64,000 nt of DNA from Microbacterium flavum (GTDB taxonomy: Bacteria > Actinomycetota > Actinomycetes > Actinomycetales > Microbacteriaceae): the NCBI RefSeq assembly GCF_018717645.1, contig NZ_JAFLHG010000002.1, positions 186,001 to 250,000 on the forward strand, read 5' to 3'. Positions 7,915 to 17,120 of the stretch are shown piece after piece; within the stretch, counting starts at the first letter, position 1, and each line of letters starts with the position of its first letter. Made by a program: the position numbers and the translations under genes. The notes beneath the pieces are model-generated. The model saw only the letters and a list, made by a program, of their open reading frames with translations. It was not told where the DNA came from and searched no databases.

Positions 7915-8721
7915 TCAGGCGCGCTGTTCGCCCGCGGAGATCCGACCGGTGCGCATGACGCGGTCGAGCAGTGCGTCGAAATCGCTCGCGAGCTCCTGAG
8001 CGGAGTCACCGGGCCAGATGTGCAGCGGCTTCGCGGCGCCCTGCGCCTGCTGCAGCGAGGTGCGCTCGGGCAGCTGCGGCGACAGGACGAGCGGACCGAA
8101 CATGTCGCGCAGCTCTTTGATGCGGAACTGGTGCTCGATCGACTGCGGTCGCACGCGGTTCACGACGATGCCGAGGGGCTGGAGGCGCGGGGAGAGTCCG
8201 CGGCGGATCTCCTCGATCGCGCGGAGCGCGCGGTCGGCGGCGGCGACGGAGAACAGGCCGGGCTCGGTCACGACGACGACGCGGTCCGATGCGGCCCAGG
8301 CCGTGCGGGTCAGCGCGTTCAGTGACGGAGCGCAGTCGATGAGCACGAGGTCGTAGTCGGCCTCGATCGTCGCGAGTGCCTCCTCGAGCTTCCACACGTC
8401 GCGCACGCTCGGGTGCGGGCCGTCGAAGTTGATGGCGGACGGGCTGCCGATCATGACGTCGATCGTCCCGGCGTGCACCTTCGCCCATCCGCTGGAGGTG
8501 ATCGCCTGGCGGACGACCTTCTCCTTGGGGTTGGCGAGGACGTCGGCGACATTCAGTCGGCCGGCGACCTGAATATCCATCCCCGTCGACACGTCGGACT
8601 GCGGGTCGAGGTCGACGACGAGGGTCCGTACACCCCGGGCGAACGCCGCGGAGGCGAGACCCAGAGTCACGGTCGTCTTGCCGACACCCCCCTTGAGTGA
8701 GGAGACGGAGAGCACGTGCAC
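7915..8721 (-). CDS. ParA-family ATPase
   Basis: 268 residues, GTG start. It is a deviant-Walker ParA/Soj ATPase: [13 protein letters not shown] near the N-terminus, the Walker A' aspartate region VDLDPQSD, and VLIDCAPSLNALT for Walker B. Proteins of this family form ATP-dependent dimers on DNA or on partner proteins and position chromosomes, plasmids or other cargo. No ParB gene or parS-like palindrome is near, so it is probably not the chromosomal segregation ParA. It is divergent from pyruvate carboxylase. A TAACGT hexamer eight bases before the GTG suggests a leaderless transcript. Confidence 0.85.
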   Translation of the reverse strand: MHVLSVSSLKGGVGKTTVTLGLASAAFARGVRTLVVDLDPQSDVSTGMDIQVAGRLNVADVLANPKEKVVRQAITSSGWAKVHAGTIDVMIGSPSAINFDGPHPSVRDVWKLEEALATIEADYDLVLIDCAPSLNALTRTAWAASDRVVVVTEPGLFSVAAADRALRAIEEIRRGLSPRLQPLGIVVNRVRPQSIEHQFRIKELRDMFGPLVLSPQLPERTSLQQAQGAAKPLHIWPGDSAQELASDFDALLDRVMRTGRISAGEQRA

Positions 8722-8729
8722 AAGGCACT

Positions 8730-8749
8730 ACGTTACCGTCCCCTAGGCT
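8730..8749. promoter_or_regulatory. Divergent -10-like elements of parA and pyc
   Basis: On the minus strand TAACGT (8735 to 8730) lies eight bases before the parA-like GTG. On the plus strand TAGGCT (8744-8749) begins a leader of about 60 bases to the pyruvate carboxylase start. The two elements are nine bases apart, so the two promoters may compete. Confidence 0.5.
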
Positions 8750-8813
8750 GTGAGGACACTCAGGCATCCCGGCGCGTGATGTCGCGCGCCGGACTCTCCC
8801 CGAAGAGGTGAGC

Positions 8814-11800
8814 ATGTTCCGAAGGATCCTCGTCGCGAACCGCGGTGAAATCGCCATCCGTGCCTTCCGCGCCGCTTACGAGCTCGGCGCTCGGACTGTG
8901 GCCATCTTCCCCTGGGAGGATCGCGGGTCTCTGCATCGCCAGAAGGCCGATGAGTCGTACCAGATCGGTGCGCCGGGGCACCCGGTCCGTGCGTACCTGG
9001 ACGTCGAGGAGATCATCCGCGTCGCCGTCGCCGCCGGTGCCGACGCGATCTACCCGGGATACGGGTTCCTGTCCGAGAACCCCGAGCTCGCGGCGCGCGC
9101 CGCTGAGAACGGGATCACCTTCATCGGGCCGCCGGCACGCGCGCTGGAGATGGCGGGCAACAAGGTGACGGCCAAGGAGCATGCGATCGCCGCGGGCGTG
9201 CCGGTGCTCCGCTCCACCGAGGCCTCCGAGGACGTCGACGAGTTGGTCGCGCAGGCCGAGGCGATCGGGTTCCCCATCTTCGTGAAGGCCGTCGCGGGTG
9301 GTGGCGGGCGCGGCATGCGCCGCGTCGAGACGGCGGGCGAGCTCCCGCCGGCCATCGCGGAGGCATCCCGCGAGGCGGCGGCCGCGTTCGGCGACGGGCG
9401 GGTCTTCCTCGAGCAGGCGGTGCTGCGTCCGCGCCACATCGAGGTGCAGATCCTCGCGGATGCCGCGGGCGAGACGGTGCACCTGTTCGAGCGCGACTGC
9501 TCGGTGCAGCGGCGTCATCAGAAGGTGATCGAGATCGCGCCGGCACCGAACCTGGATCCTGCCATCCGGGACGCGCTGCACGCCCACGCCGTCGCGTTCG
9601 CGCGGTCGATCGGGTACGTCAACGCCGGCACGGTGGAGTTCCTGCTCGAGACGGCGGGGCCCCGCACCGGCGAGGTCGTCTTCATCGAGATGAATCCGCG
9701 CATCCAGGTCGAGCACACGGTGACGGAGGAGGTCACCGACGTCGACCTCGTGCAGTCGCAGATGCGCATCGCGGCGGGGGAGACGCTCGGCGACCTGGGG
9801 CTGCATCAGGAGGACATCCACCTCCGGGGAGCAGCGCTGCAGACGCGCATCACCACGGAGGACCCCTCCCAGGGCTTCCGCCCCGACACGGGCCGGATCA
9901 CCACCTACCGCTCGCCCGGCGGAGCCGGCATCCGCCTCGACGGCGGCACGACCGCCGCAGGATCGCAGATCAGCCCGCACTTCGACTCGATGCTCGCGAA
10001 GCTGACGTGCCGCGGGCGCGACTTCCCCGCGGCCGTCGCCCGTGCGCGACGGGCCCTGGCCGAGTTCCGCATCCGCGGGGTGTCCACCAACATCCCGTTC
10101 CTGCGCGCCGTCCTCGACGATCCGGCGTTCGCCGCGGGCGACCTGTCGACCTCGTTCATCGACGAGCGTCCCGCACTGCTGACCCGGAACCCCTCGCGCG
10201 ACCGTGCCACGAAGCTCCTGAACTGGCTCGCCGATGTCACGGTCAATCGGCCGTACGGCGAAAAGCCGCTGTCGGTCTCGCCCGGGAGCAAGCTCCCCGC
10301 GATCGATCTCTCCTCGCCGCCCCCGCGCGGAGGGCGCGACGTGCTGCGCGAGCTCGGACCGGAGGGTTTCGCGAAGGCCCTGCGCGCTCAGACGGCTCTC
10401 GCCGTCACGGAGACGACGTACCGGGACGCTCACCAGTCCCTCCTCGCGACGCGCGTCCGCACCCGCGACCTCGTGCGCGTCGGGCCGCACGTCGCACGGA
10501 TGACGCCGCAGCTCCTGTCGGTCGAGGCGTGGGGCGGTGCGACCTACGACGTCGCCCTGCGGTTCCTCGCCGAGGATCCCTGGGAGCGACTCGAGGCCCT
10601 GCGCGACGCGATGCCGAACATCCCGATCCAGATGCTTCTGCGCGGGCGCAACACCGTCGGCTACACGCCGCGGCCGACGGCCGTGACGGATGCCTTCGTG
10701 AAAGAGGCCGCCGCCACCGGCGTCGACATCTTCCGCATCTTCGACGCGTTGAACGACGTCGACCAGATGGTGCCCGCGATTCGCGCGGTGCTGGAGACCG
10801 GGACGGCGGTCGCCGAGGTGGCCTTCTGCTACACGGCCGATCTCCTCGATCCCGACGAGACGCTCTATACGCTCGACTACTACCTGCGCCTCGCGGATCG
10901 GATCGTCGCTTCCGGCGCCCACATCCTCGCGATCAAGGACATGGCCGGCCTCCTGCGCCCCGCCGCCGCGGCGAAGCTCGTCAGCGCGCTGCGCGAGCGA
11001 TTCGACGTGCCGGTGCACGTGCACACCCACGACACCGCCGGCGGGCAGTTGGCGACGCTCCTTGCGGCCAGCGCCGCGGGTGCGGACGCCGTGGATGCCG
11101 CTGCCGCGCCCCTCGCGGGCACGACCAGCCAGCCCTCGCTGTCGGCCCTCGTCGCCGCACTCGCGCACACCGAGCGCGACACCGGCCTCGACCTGCAGGC
11201 GGTGAGCGACCTCGAGCCGTACTGGGAGGCCGTCCGCCACCTGTACCGTCCGTTCGAATCCGGCCTGCCGAGCCCGACCGGGCGCGTCTACCACCACGAG
11301 ATCCCCGGCGGGCAGCTCTCGAATCTCCGTCAGCAGGCCATCGCCCTCGGCATGGCGGACGACTTCGAGCGCATCGAGGACATGTACGCGGCCGCGGACC
11401 GCCTCCTCGGGCGCCTGCCGAAGGTGACGCCGTCCTCCAAGGTCGTCGGCGATCTCGCCCTCGCCCTCGTGGCAGCGAACGCCGACCCGGCCGACTTCGA
11501 GCAGAACCCGCAGAACTACGACATCCCCGACTCCGTCGTCGGATTCATGGCGGGTGAGCTCGGCGATCTCCCGGGCGGGTGGCCGGAGCCCTTCCGGACG
11601 AAGGTGCTCGCCGGTCGCGAGGTGAAGGTGGAGATCCCCCCGCTTCTCCCGGAGGAGGAGCAGGGGCTCGCGGGCGATGCGGCGACGCGTCGGCGGACCC
11701 TCAACCGGCTCCTCTTCCCGGGTCCGGCGAAGGACTTCGAGGCGATGCGGACCTCCTACGGCGACCTGTCGGCGCTCGGCACACCCGACTACTTCTACGG

Positions 11801-12221
11801 GCTCAAGCCCGGCGAGGAGCACGTCGCCGAGATCGATCCGGGCGTGCAGCTCTACGTCGGCCTCGAGGCGATCGGCGAACCGGATGCCGCGGGAATGCGC
11901 ACCGTCATGACGACCCTCAACGGCCAGCTCCGCCCGGTCTGGGTGCGGGACCGCTCGATCACCGTCGAGAAGGTCGCGGCCGAGAAGGCGGACACCTCCA
12001 AGCCCGGCCAGGTCGCGGCCCCGTTCGCGGGCGTCATCACGATCAAGGCTGCGGTCGGCGACCGGGTGTCCGCGGGGCAGCCTGTGGCATCCATCGAGGC
12101 GATGAAGATGGAGGCGGCCATCACGTCGCCCATCGAAGGGGTTGTCGAGCGGATCGCGATCGCCACCAGCTCGCCGGTGGATGCGGGGGACCTTTTGGTC
12201 GTCGTCCGACCCGCCGACTAG
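8814..12221 (+). CDS. pyc: Pyruvate carboxylase
   Basis: 1135 residues, the normal size of a one-chain pyruvate carboxylase. It makes oxaloacetate from pyruvate, bicarbonate and ATP to refill the TCA cycle. Order of parts: biotin carboxylase (about 1-450, opening FRRILVANRGEIAIRAFRA, with GGGGRGMR and the FIEMNPRIQVEH block), carboxyltransferase (about 520-800, with TYRDAHQSLLATR and the metal-binding HVHTHDTAGG), and C-terminal biotin carrier with EAMKMEA, biotin on about Lys1098. I chose ATG 8814 with AGAGG just upstream instead of GTG 8808. Its TAG stop doubles as the start of a -10-like TAGCCT for the next gene. Confidence 0.97.
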   Translation: MFRRILVANRGEIAIRAFRAAYELGARTVAIFPWEDRGSLHRQKADESYQIGAPGHPVRAYLDVEEIIRVAVAAGADAIYPGYGFLSENPELAARAAENGITFIGPPARALEMAGNKVTAKEHAIAAGVPVLRSTEASEDVDELVAQAEAIGFPIFVKAVAGGGGRGMRRVETAGELPPAIAEASREAAAAFGDGRVFLEQAVLRPRHIEVQILADAAGETVHLFERDCSVQRRHQKVIEIAPAPNLDPAIRDALHAHAVAFARSIGYVNAGTVEFLLETAGPRTGEVVFIEMNPRIQVEHTVTEEVTDVDLVQSQMRIAAGETLGDLGLHQEDIHLRGAALQTRITTEDPSQGFRPDTGRITTYRSPGGAGIRLDGGTTAAGSQISPHFDSMLAKLTCRGRDFPAAVARARRALAEFRIRGVSTNIPFLRAVLDDPAFAAGDLSTSFIDERPALLTRNPSRDRATKLLNWLADVTVNRPYGEKPLSVSPGSKLPAIDLSSPPPRGGRDVLRELGPEGFAKALRAQTALAVTETTYRDAHQSLLATRVRTRDLVRVGPHVARMTPQLLSVEAWGGATYDVALRFLAEDPWERLEALRDAMPNIPIQMLLRGRNTVGYTPRPTAVTDAFVKEAAATGVDIFRIFDALNDVDQMVPAIRAVLETGTAVAEVAFCYTADLLDPDETLYTLDYYLRLADRIVASGAHILAIKDMAGLLRPAAAAKLVSALRERFDVPVHVHTHDTAGGQLATLLAASAAGADAVDAAAAPLAGTTSQPSLSALVAALAHTERDTGLDLQAVSDLEPYWEAVRHLYRPFESGLPSPTGRVYHHEIPGGQLSNLRQQAIALGMADDFERIEDMYAAADRLLGRLPKVTPSSKVVGDLALALVAANADPADFEQNPQNYDIPDSVVGFMAGELGDLPGGWPEPFRTKVLAGREVKVEIPPLLPEEEQGLAGDAATRRRTLNRLLFPGPAKDFEAMRTSYGDLSALGTPDYFYGLKPGEEHVAEIDPGVQLYVGLEAIGEPDAAGMRTVMTTLNGQLRPVWVRDRSITVEKVAAEKADTSKPGQVAAPFAGVITIKAAVGDRVSAGQPVASIEAMKMEAAITSPIEGVVERIAIATSSPVDAGDLLVVVRPAD

Positions 12222-12245
12222 CCTGGACCGGGGCGCACCGCGCCC
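12219..12245 (+). promoter_or_regulatory. -10-like element and small hairpin before the EspI-like gene
   Basis: TAGCCT (12219-12224) begins in the pyc stop codon. Six bases later a tight hairpin, GGGCGC (12231-12236) with GCGCCC (12240-12245), lies in the predicted leader. GGGGG at 12256-12260 is the likely ribosome site for GTG 12270. Confidence 0.4.
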
Positions 12246-12269
12246 GCGGATGATCTGGGGGTGTGCATC

Positions 12270-13625
12270 GTGGCAGGTGAGCGTGACGACAGCGAGGCCG
12301 GCGAGCTCGACAACGGCGTGCTGCCGGAGGCGGGCGCCGACACGACCGCGATCGGCATCGTCTCGGGCGTGACGGCGCAGGTCGACGTCGCGCTGCCGAG
12401 CGCTGCCGCAGAGGACGATGACCTCGTTGACGACGACGAGGTCGCCGCGCCCGTCGTCCGCGACGCGGCGGATGCGGCGTCCGAACCCGTGGCCGACGAG
12501 CGTTCGGCGATCGCCGCAGGACCGACGGCGCGCGTGATCCCCTCCGCCCCGACCGACCGCACCGGGCTCGTGGCGACCGTTCCGGCGAAGGATGCGGACG
12601 TCGACCACCATGAGCGCGTGCGGCCGCGGACGTCCGAGATCACCCTCCAATCGCGTCGGCTCGGCGACTTCGAGGTCGACCGCGAGAGCGCGGACCTCCT
12701 CACCCCCGACCGGCTGCTGGACCCCGCCCACGTCGTGCGGCCCGAGCCTGAAGGGGCCTGGCGCCACCTCCTGTACACGCTCTCGGGCCGGCGCATCAAC
12801 CTCGGCGACGGCCATCGCGCGCGGGCGCGCAAGGCGCTCGACGAACGGATCGCCGCGCCGCTGCCCGGGGGTGCGAAGTTCGTGCCGGTGCTCTCCCGCA
12901 AGGGCGGCGTCGGCAAGACGACCGTGACGACCCTCCTCGGCATGGCTCTCGCCGATGCCCGCGAGGACCGCATCATCGCGGTCGACGCGAATCCGGACCG
13001 CGGCACCCTGGCCGAGCGCATCGGACGCACGAGTGGCAAGACCGTTCGCGACCTCGTCCGTGCCCGGGCGGACGTGCACGGCTTCAACGACATCTCCCAG
13101 ATCGTCGGGCGCGACCACACGCGTCTGGACGTCATCGCGTCCGATGCCGACCCGCACGTGTCCGAGGCGTTCAACGACGACGACTACCGCGACGTCGCCG
13201 AGATCGCCGCGCACTTCTACTCGGTCGTCCTCACCGACACGGGCACCGGCATCGTGCACTCCGTGATGGATGCCACGCTCGAGCGCGCCGACATCCTGGT
13301 CGTCGTCGCCGGACTCAGCATCGACGAGGCGCGTCTCGCGTCGGAGACTCTCACCTGGCTGGAGTCCAACGGCTACGCCGAGCGCGTGCGCTCCGCCGTC
13401 GTCGTCCTGAACACGGCCCGTCCGGGCGCCGCCCTCGTCCGCGCGGACGAGCTGGAGTCGCACTTCCGCAGCCGGGTGCGCCAGGTGGTGCGGATGCCGT
13501 ACGACCCCCACATCGCCTCGGGGAGCGCCATCGCGTTCCGCGACCTCCAGGCGGAGACCCGTCAGGCTGCTCGGACGCTCGCGGCGACGGTCATCGAGGG
13601 TCTGCGCGCGCAGGCCGCCGCCTGA
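12270..13625 (+). CDS. MinD/ParA-like ATPase with long acidic N-terminal region (EspI-like)
   Basis: 451 residues. The first 170 or so are acidic, Ala/Val-rich and probably disordered. Then comes a short conserved block ([18 protein letters not shown]) and the ATPase: [37 protein letters not shown], and [20 protein letters not shown]. This two-part design with the RINLG block resembles mycobacterial EspI and related ATPases of type VII secretion loci, yet no ESX genes are nearby. It lies between pyc and def and overlaps the def start (TGATG). I chose GTG 12270 (spacing from GGGGG); GTG 12261 is in frame too. The ATPase class is sure; the role is not known to me. Confidence 0.75.
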   Translation: MAGERDDSEAGELDNGVLPEAGADTTAIGIVSGVTAQVDVALPSAAAEDDDLVDDDEVAAPVVRDAADAASEPVADERSAIAAGPTARVIPSAPTDRTGLVATVPAKDADVDHHERVRPRTSEITLQSRRLGDFEVDRESADLLTPDRLLDPAHVVRPEPEGAWRHLLYTLSGRRINLGDGHRARARKALDERIAAPLPGGAKFVPVLSRKGGVGKTTVTTLLGMALADAREDRIIAVDANPDRGTLAERIGRTSGKTVRDLVRARADVHGFNDISQIVGRDHTRLDVIASDADPHVSEAFNDDDYRDVAEIAAHFYSVVLTDTGTGIVHSVMDATLERADILVVVAGLSIDEARLASETLTWLESNGYAERVRSAVVVLNTARPGAALVRADELESHFRSRVRQVVRMPYDPHIASGSAIAFRDLQAETRQAARTLAATVIEGLRAQAAA

Positions 13626-14116
13626 TGGCCGTCCGTCCCATCCGCCTCTTCGGCGACCCCGTCCTCCGGGCCTCCTGTGCGCCGATCGACGTGATCGATG
13701 ACGGCGTGCGCGGGCTCGTCCAGGATCTCCTGGACACGGTCGAGCTGCCGGGGCGCGCCGGCGTGGCCGCACCGCAGATCGGCGTGGCGCTGCGTGCGTT
13801 CAGCTACAACGTCGACGGGGTGATCGGCTACGTCCTCAACCCGGTCCTCGCCGAGGTGCGGGGAGGCCCCGAGCCGGTCGGCGAGGGATGCCTCTCGGTC
13901 CCCGGCCTGTGGCACGACGCGCTCCGATACCCGTGGGCGCGGGTGACGGGTATCGACCTCGACGGGAACGAGGTGATCCTCGAGGGGGAGGGGCTGATGG
14001 CGCAGGCGCTCCAGCACGAGACCGATCACCTCGACGGCATGCTCTACCTCTCCCGGCTCACGCCCGCCGACCGCAAGGCCGCGATGCGCGAGGTCCGGGA
14101 GAGCAGCTGGTTCTGA
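13625..14116 (+). CDS. def: Peptide deformylase
   Basis: 163 residues. This metalloenzyme removes the formyl group from the first Met of new proteins. All three family motifs are present: [16 protein letters not shown] with the metal-ligand Cys, and QHETDHLDG with the two metal-ligand His and the catalytic Glu. The N-terminus ([15 protein letters not shown]) is typical. The ATG overlaps the stop of the ATPase gene, so the two are translationally coupled. It converges on the acyl-CoA synthetase gene with only nine bases between stops. Confidence 0.95.
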   Translation: MAVRPIRLFGDPVLRASCAPIDVIDDGVRGLVQDLLDTVELPGRAGVAAPQIGVALRAFSYNVDGVIGYVLNPVLAEVRGGPEPVGEGCLSVPGLWHDALRYPWARVTGIDLDGNEVILEGEGLMAQALQHETDHLDGMLYLSRLTPADRKAAMREVRESSWF

Positions 14117-14125
14117 GCTGCGCGC

Positions 14126-15973
14126 TCAGCCGAGCGAGACGTTGGTCGTGGTGACCGGCACGGTGTAGATCTCCTCGATCGCGCCCGCGAAGTCATCCAG
14201 GATGACGTTCCGCTTGATGCTGAGCTTCGGCGTGAGGTGACCGCTGGCCTCGGTCCACTCGGAGTCGAGGATCGTGAACTTGCGGATCGACTCCGCGCGG
14301 GAGACGCCCTTGTTCGCGATGTCGATGGCCCGCTGGACCTCTTCGCGCACCTGGGGGCTCTTCGCGGCATCCGCCAGCGTCAGGTCGGCCGGCATCCCGT
14401 TATTCGCGAGCCAGGCCGGCAGCATCTCCGGGTCGAGCGTGACCAGGGCGGAGATGAAGGGCTTCTGATCGCCCACGACCACCACCTGCCCGACGATCGG
14501 GTTCGCACGGATGGGATCCTCGAGCGCGGCGGGGGCGACGTTCTTCCCACCGGCCGTGACGATGATCTCCTTCTTGCGCCCGGTGATGGTGAGGAACCCC
14601 TCGTCGTCGAACGAACCGATGTCGCCGGTCTTGAACCAGTCGCCATCGAAGGCGTCGGCGGTCGCCTCGGGATTGCGCCAGTACTCCTTGAAGACGTTGA
14701 CGCCCCGGACCTCCACCTCGCCGTCCTCGGCCAGGCGCACGCCGACGCCGGGGATCACCGGACCGACAGTGCCGATCTTCGACTTGCTGGCCTGGTTGAC
14801 CGTCGCGGGAGCGGTCGTCTCGGTGAGTCCGTAGCCCTCGAGGATCGTGACGCCCAGGCTGTGGAAGAAGTGCCCCAGCCGCGGGCCGAGCGGCGCGGAT
14901 CCCGACACGGCGAACGCGACGCGTCCGCCCATCGCGTCGCGCAGCTTGCCGTAGACGAGTTTGTCGAACAGGGCGAACTTGATCCGCGTCCCGAGGGGGA
15001 CCTTCTTGCCCTCCTGCAGCAGTCGCGAGTGCTCGATCGCCGTGTGCGCTGCCGCGCGGAAGATCTTGCCCTTCCCGCCGGCCTCCGCCTTCTGCTCCGC
15101 GGAGTTGTAGACCTTCTCGAACACGCGGGGCACCGCGAGGAGGAAGGTCGGCTGGAAGGAGCCGAGTGCCGGCAGCAGCTGCTTGGTGTCGGGCTGGTGG
15201 CCGGTCTTGACTCCCGCGTGGATGTCGAGGATCGAGATGAAGCGCGCGAACACGTGCGCCGTCGTGATGAACAGCAGCGTGGAGGCACCGGGGGTCGCGA
15301 ACACCTCCCGGTTGGAGAGCGTGGCGTTGCGCGAGAGCTCGACGAAGTTGCTGTGCGTGAGCACGCATCCCTTCGGGCGTCCGGTCGAGCCGGAGGTGTA
15401 GATCAGGGTGGCGATATCCGACCCCTCGGCGAGGTTGCGTCGGCGCTCGATCTCGTCGTCGGCGATGTCGACGCCGCTCTCCTGCAGGGCATCGAGTGCG
15501 CCGGCGGCCATCGTCCACACCTCGCGGATGAGGGGCAGCTCGGAGCGGACCTCGGCGATGCGCGCGGCGTGCTCCTCGCTCTCCGCGATCACGGCGGTGG
15601 CGCCGGAGTCGGAGAGGATCCAGCTGACCTGCGAGGCCGAGCTCGTCTCGTAGACGGGGACCATCACGGCTCCCGCGAAGAACAGCGCGAAGTCCACGAG
15701 GGTCCACTCGTAGGTCGTGCGGGCGATGAAGCCGATCTTGTCGCCGGGTTCGATGCCGGCCGCCACGAAGCCCTTGGCCAGGGCGACCACATCGCGCTGG
15801 AACTCGGCGGCGGTGATGTCGCGCCAGCCCGCACCGGCATCCTGTGCCTCCGGCACGGCGAACAGAGCGAGGGAAGGCGTGGCCTTCACACGGTCCACGA
15901 GGAGGTCGGTGATGTTGGCGTGCGGATCGGCGGGAACGATCGCGGGGACTTCGAATTGGACGGCGGCGCTCAT
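14126..15973 (-). CDS. Long-chain acyl-CoA synthetase (AMP-forming), FadD15 type
   Basis: 615 residues. The ATP/AMP loop TLIYTSGSTGRPKGCVLTHS, the GYGLTETTAPATVN block, and the late TGDIGSFDDEGFLTITGRKKE hinge with its motif are all present; the C-terminal catalytic region has ESIRKFTILDSEW and LTPKLSIKRN. Size and the extended C-terminal part fit the bacterial FadD15/FACS group, which activates long-chain fatty acids to CoA thioesters, probably at the membrane. A TAGACT hexamer about 50 bases upstream (16030 to 16025) may be its promoter; it is divergent from the ROK kinase gene. Confidence 0.92.
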   Translation of the reverse strand: MSAAVQFEVPAIVPADPHANITDLLVDRVKATPSLALFAVPEAQDAGAGWRDITAAEFQRDVVALAKGFVAAGIEPGDKIGFIARTTYEWTLVDFALFFAGAVMVPVYETSSASQVSWILSDSGATAVIAESEEHAARIAEVRSELPLIREVWTMAAGALDALQESGVDIADDEIERRRNLAEGSDIATLIYTSGSTGRPKGCVLTHSNFVELSRNATLSNREVFATPGASTLLFITTAHVFARFISILDIHAGVKTGHQPDTKQLLPALGSFQPTFLLAVPRVFEKVYNSAEQKAEAGGKGKIFRAAAHTAIEHSRLLQEGKKVPLGTRIKFALFDKLVYGKLRDAMGGRVAFAVSGSAPLGPRLGHFFHSLGVTILEGYGLTETTAPATVNQASKSKIGTVGPVIPGVGVRLAEDGEVEVRGVNVFKEYWRNPEATADAFDGDWFKTGDIGSFDDEGFLTITGRKKEIIVTAGGKNVAPAALEDPIRANPIVGQVVVVGDQKPFISALVTLDPEMLPAWLANNGMPADLTLADAAKSPQVREEVQRAIDIANKGVSRAESIRKFTILDSEWTEASGHLTPKLSIKRNVILDDFAGAIEEIYTVPVTTTNVSLG

Positions 15974-16024
15974 GATGCGGCAACTCCTTCGGTACCGGGA
16001 GGCGTCGGATGACGGCTGGGATCC

Positions 16025-16123
16025 AGTCTAACTGTTGGTGAGACTCAGTCCCGGGCGGCCGCCGACGTCCCGTGCTCTGCACGGCGCCTGCACCCCGCGG
16101 GACTGTCCTGTCCACACTAGACT
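16025..16123. promoter_or_regulatory. Divergent -10-like elements for the acyl-CoA synthetase and ROK genes
   Basis: Minus strand TAGACT (16030 to 16025) for the synthetase, with a leader of about 50 bases. Plus strand TAGACT (16118-16123) for the ROK gene, followed by a GAGGAG ribosome site at 16163-16168. Confidence 0.45.
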
Positions 16124-16172
16124 CTCCGATGCCGTGGCGCCGATCGGTGCGGCCGGAACGAAGAGGAGAGCC

Positions 16173-17111
16173 GTGCTCAACGTCGGGATCGATATCGGCG
16201 GGACGAAGATCGCCGGAGGCGTCGTGGCCGCGGACGGTCGCATCCTGGAACGCGTCCGCGTCGCGACCCCGACCGACACGGGTGCGCTCGCTCGCGCAGT
16301 GGCGGAGATGGTCGAGCTTCTCGCCGCTCGCCACGAGGTGCACGGCGTGGGCGTCGCGGCGGCGGGCTTCATCGACCGTTCCCGATCGGTGATGCTGCAC
16401 GCCCCCAACATCGACTGGCAGAACGAGCCGCTGCGCGCGCAGTTCGAGGCCCTCATCGGCCGCCCCGTCACGCTCGAGAACGACGCCAACGCGGCGGGCT
16501 GGGGCGAGTTCCGCTTCGGCGCCGGGCGCGGGACCACCGACATGGTCATGGTGACCCTCGGCACCGGCGTCGGCGGAGCGGTCATCACCGACGGGCAGCT
16601 CGTCATCGGCGCGAACGGGAGCGCCGCCGAGCTCGGTCACGTGCGCTTCGTGCGCGGTGGTCGGCCGTGCGGATGCGGGCAGAGCGGATGCCTCGAGCAG
16701 TATGCGTCCGGTCGCGCCCTCCAGCGCGAGCTCGCCGACATCGCCGCCTCCGACGACATCGGCACGCGGCTGGCCGCGCATCGCGGCGCTGACGGCATCG
16801 TGCACGGGCCGCATCTCGCTCTGCTGCTCGCCGAGGGCGATGCGGGAGCGCTTGAGGCCGTCCGCCGCGTCGCGACGGCGCTCGGCGAGGCATGCGGCGC
16901 GTTCCAGGCCGTGCTCGACCCCGAGCTCTACGTCATCGGCGGGGGAGTGGCCGACCTCGGTGAGGTGCTCCTGGAGCCGACCCGGATCGCCTATGAGACG
17001 GCGCTGCCCGGATTCGGGGACCGCCCGACGGCGCGGTTCGTCACGGCCACCCTGGGAAACGACGCGGGCCTGGTCGGCGTCGCCGATCTCGCGGGCCTCC
17101 GGAGCGTGTGA
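16173..17111 (+). CDS. ROK-family sugar kinase, probable glucokinase
   Basis: 312 residues, GTG start with GAGGAG five bases upstream. It carries the ATP-binding GIDIGGTKIAGG at the N-terminus, the catalytic ENDANAAGWGE, the second phosphate loop GTGVGGAVI, and the ROK zinc signature (ELGHVRF, then CGCGQSGCLEQY). ROK kinases phosphorylate glucose or N-acetylated sugars; length and motif style fit the actinobacterial glucokinase group. No DNA-binding extension is present, so it is not a ROK repressor. It is followed nine bases later by an acyltransferase gene. The sugar specificity is inferred. Confidence 0.87.
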   Translation: MLNVGIDIGGTKIAGGVVAADGRILERVRVATPTDTGALARAVAEMVELLAARHEVHGVGVAAAGFIDRSRSVMLHAPNIDWQNEPLRAQFEALIGRPVTLENDANAAGWGEFRFGAGRGTTDMVMVTLGTGVGGAVITDGQLVIGANGSAAELGHVRFVRGGRPCGCGQSGCLEQYASGRALQRELADIAASDDIGTRLAAHRGADGIVHGPHLALLLAEGDAGALEAVRRVATALGEACGAFQAVLDPELYVIGGGVADLGEVLLEPTRIAYETALPGFGDRPTARFVTATLGNDAGLVGVADLAGLRSV

Positions 17112-17120
17112 GGAGCGCCG

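Noticed and set aside
8760..13772. Very long open frame of 1670 codons on the minus strand opposite pyc and the EspI-like gene
   Set aside because: It runs antisense to well-recognised proteins, is made of Arg/Asp/His/Val-rich low-information sequence, and results from high GC at third codon positions.
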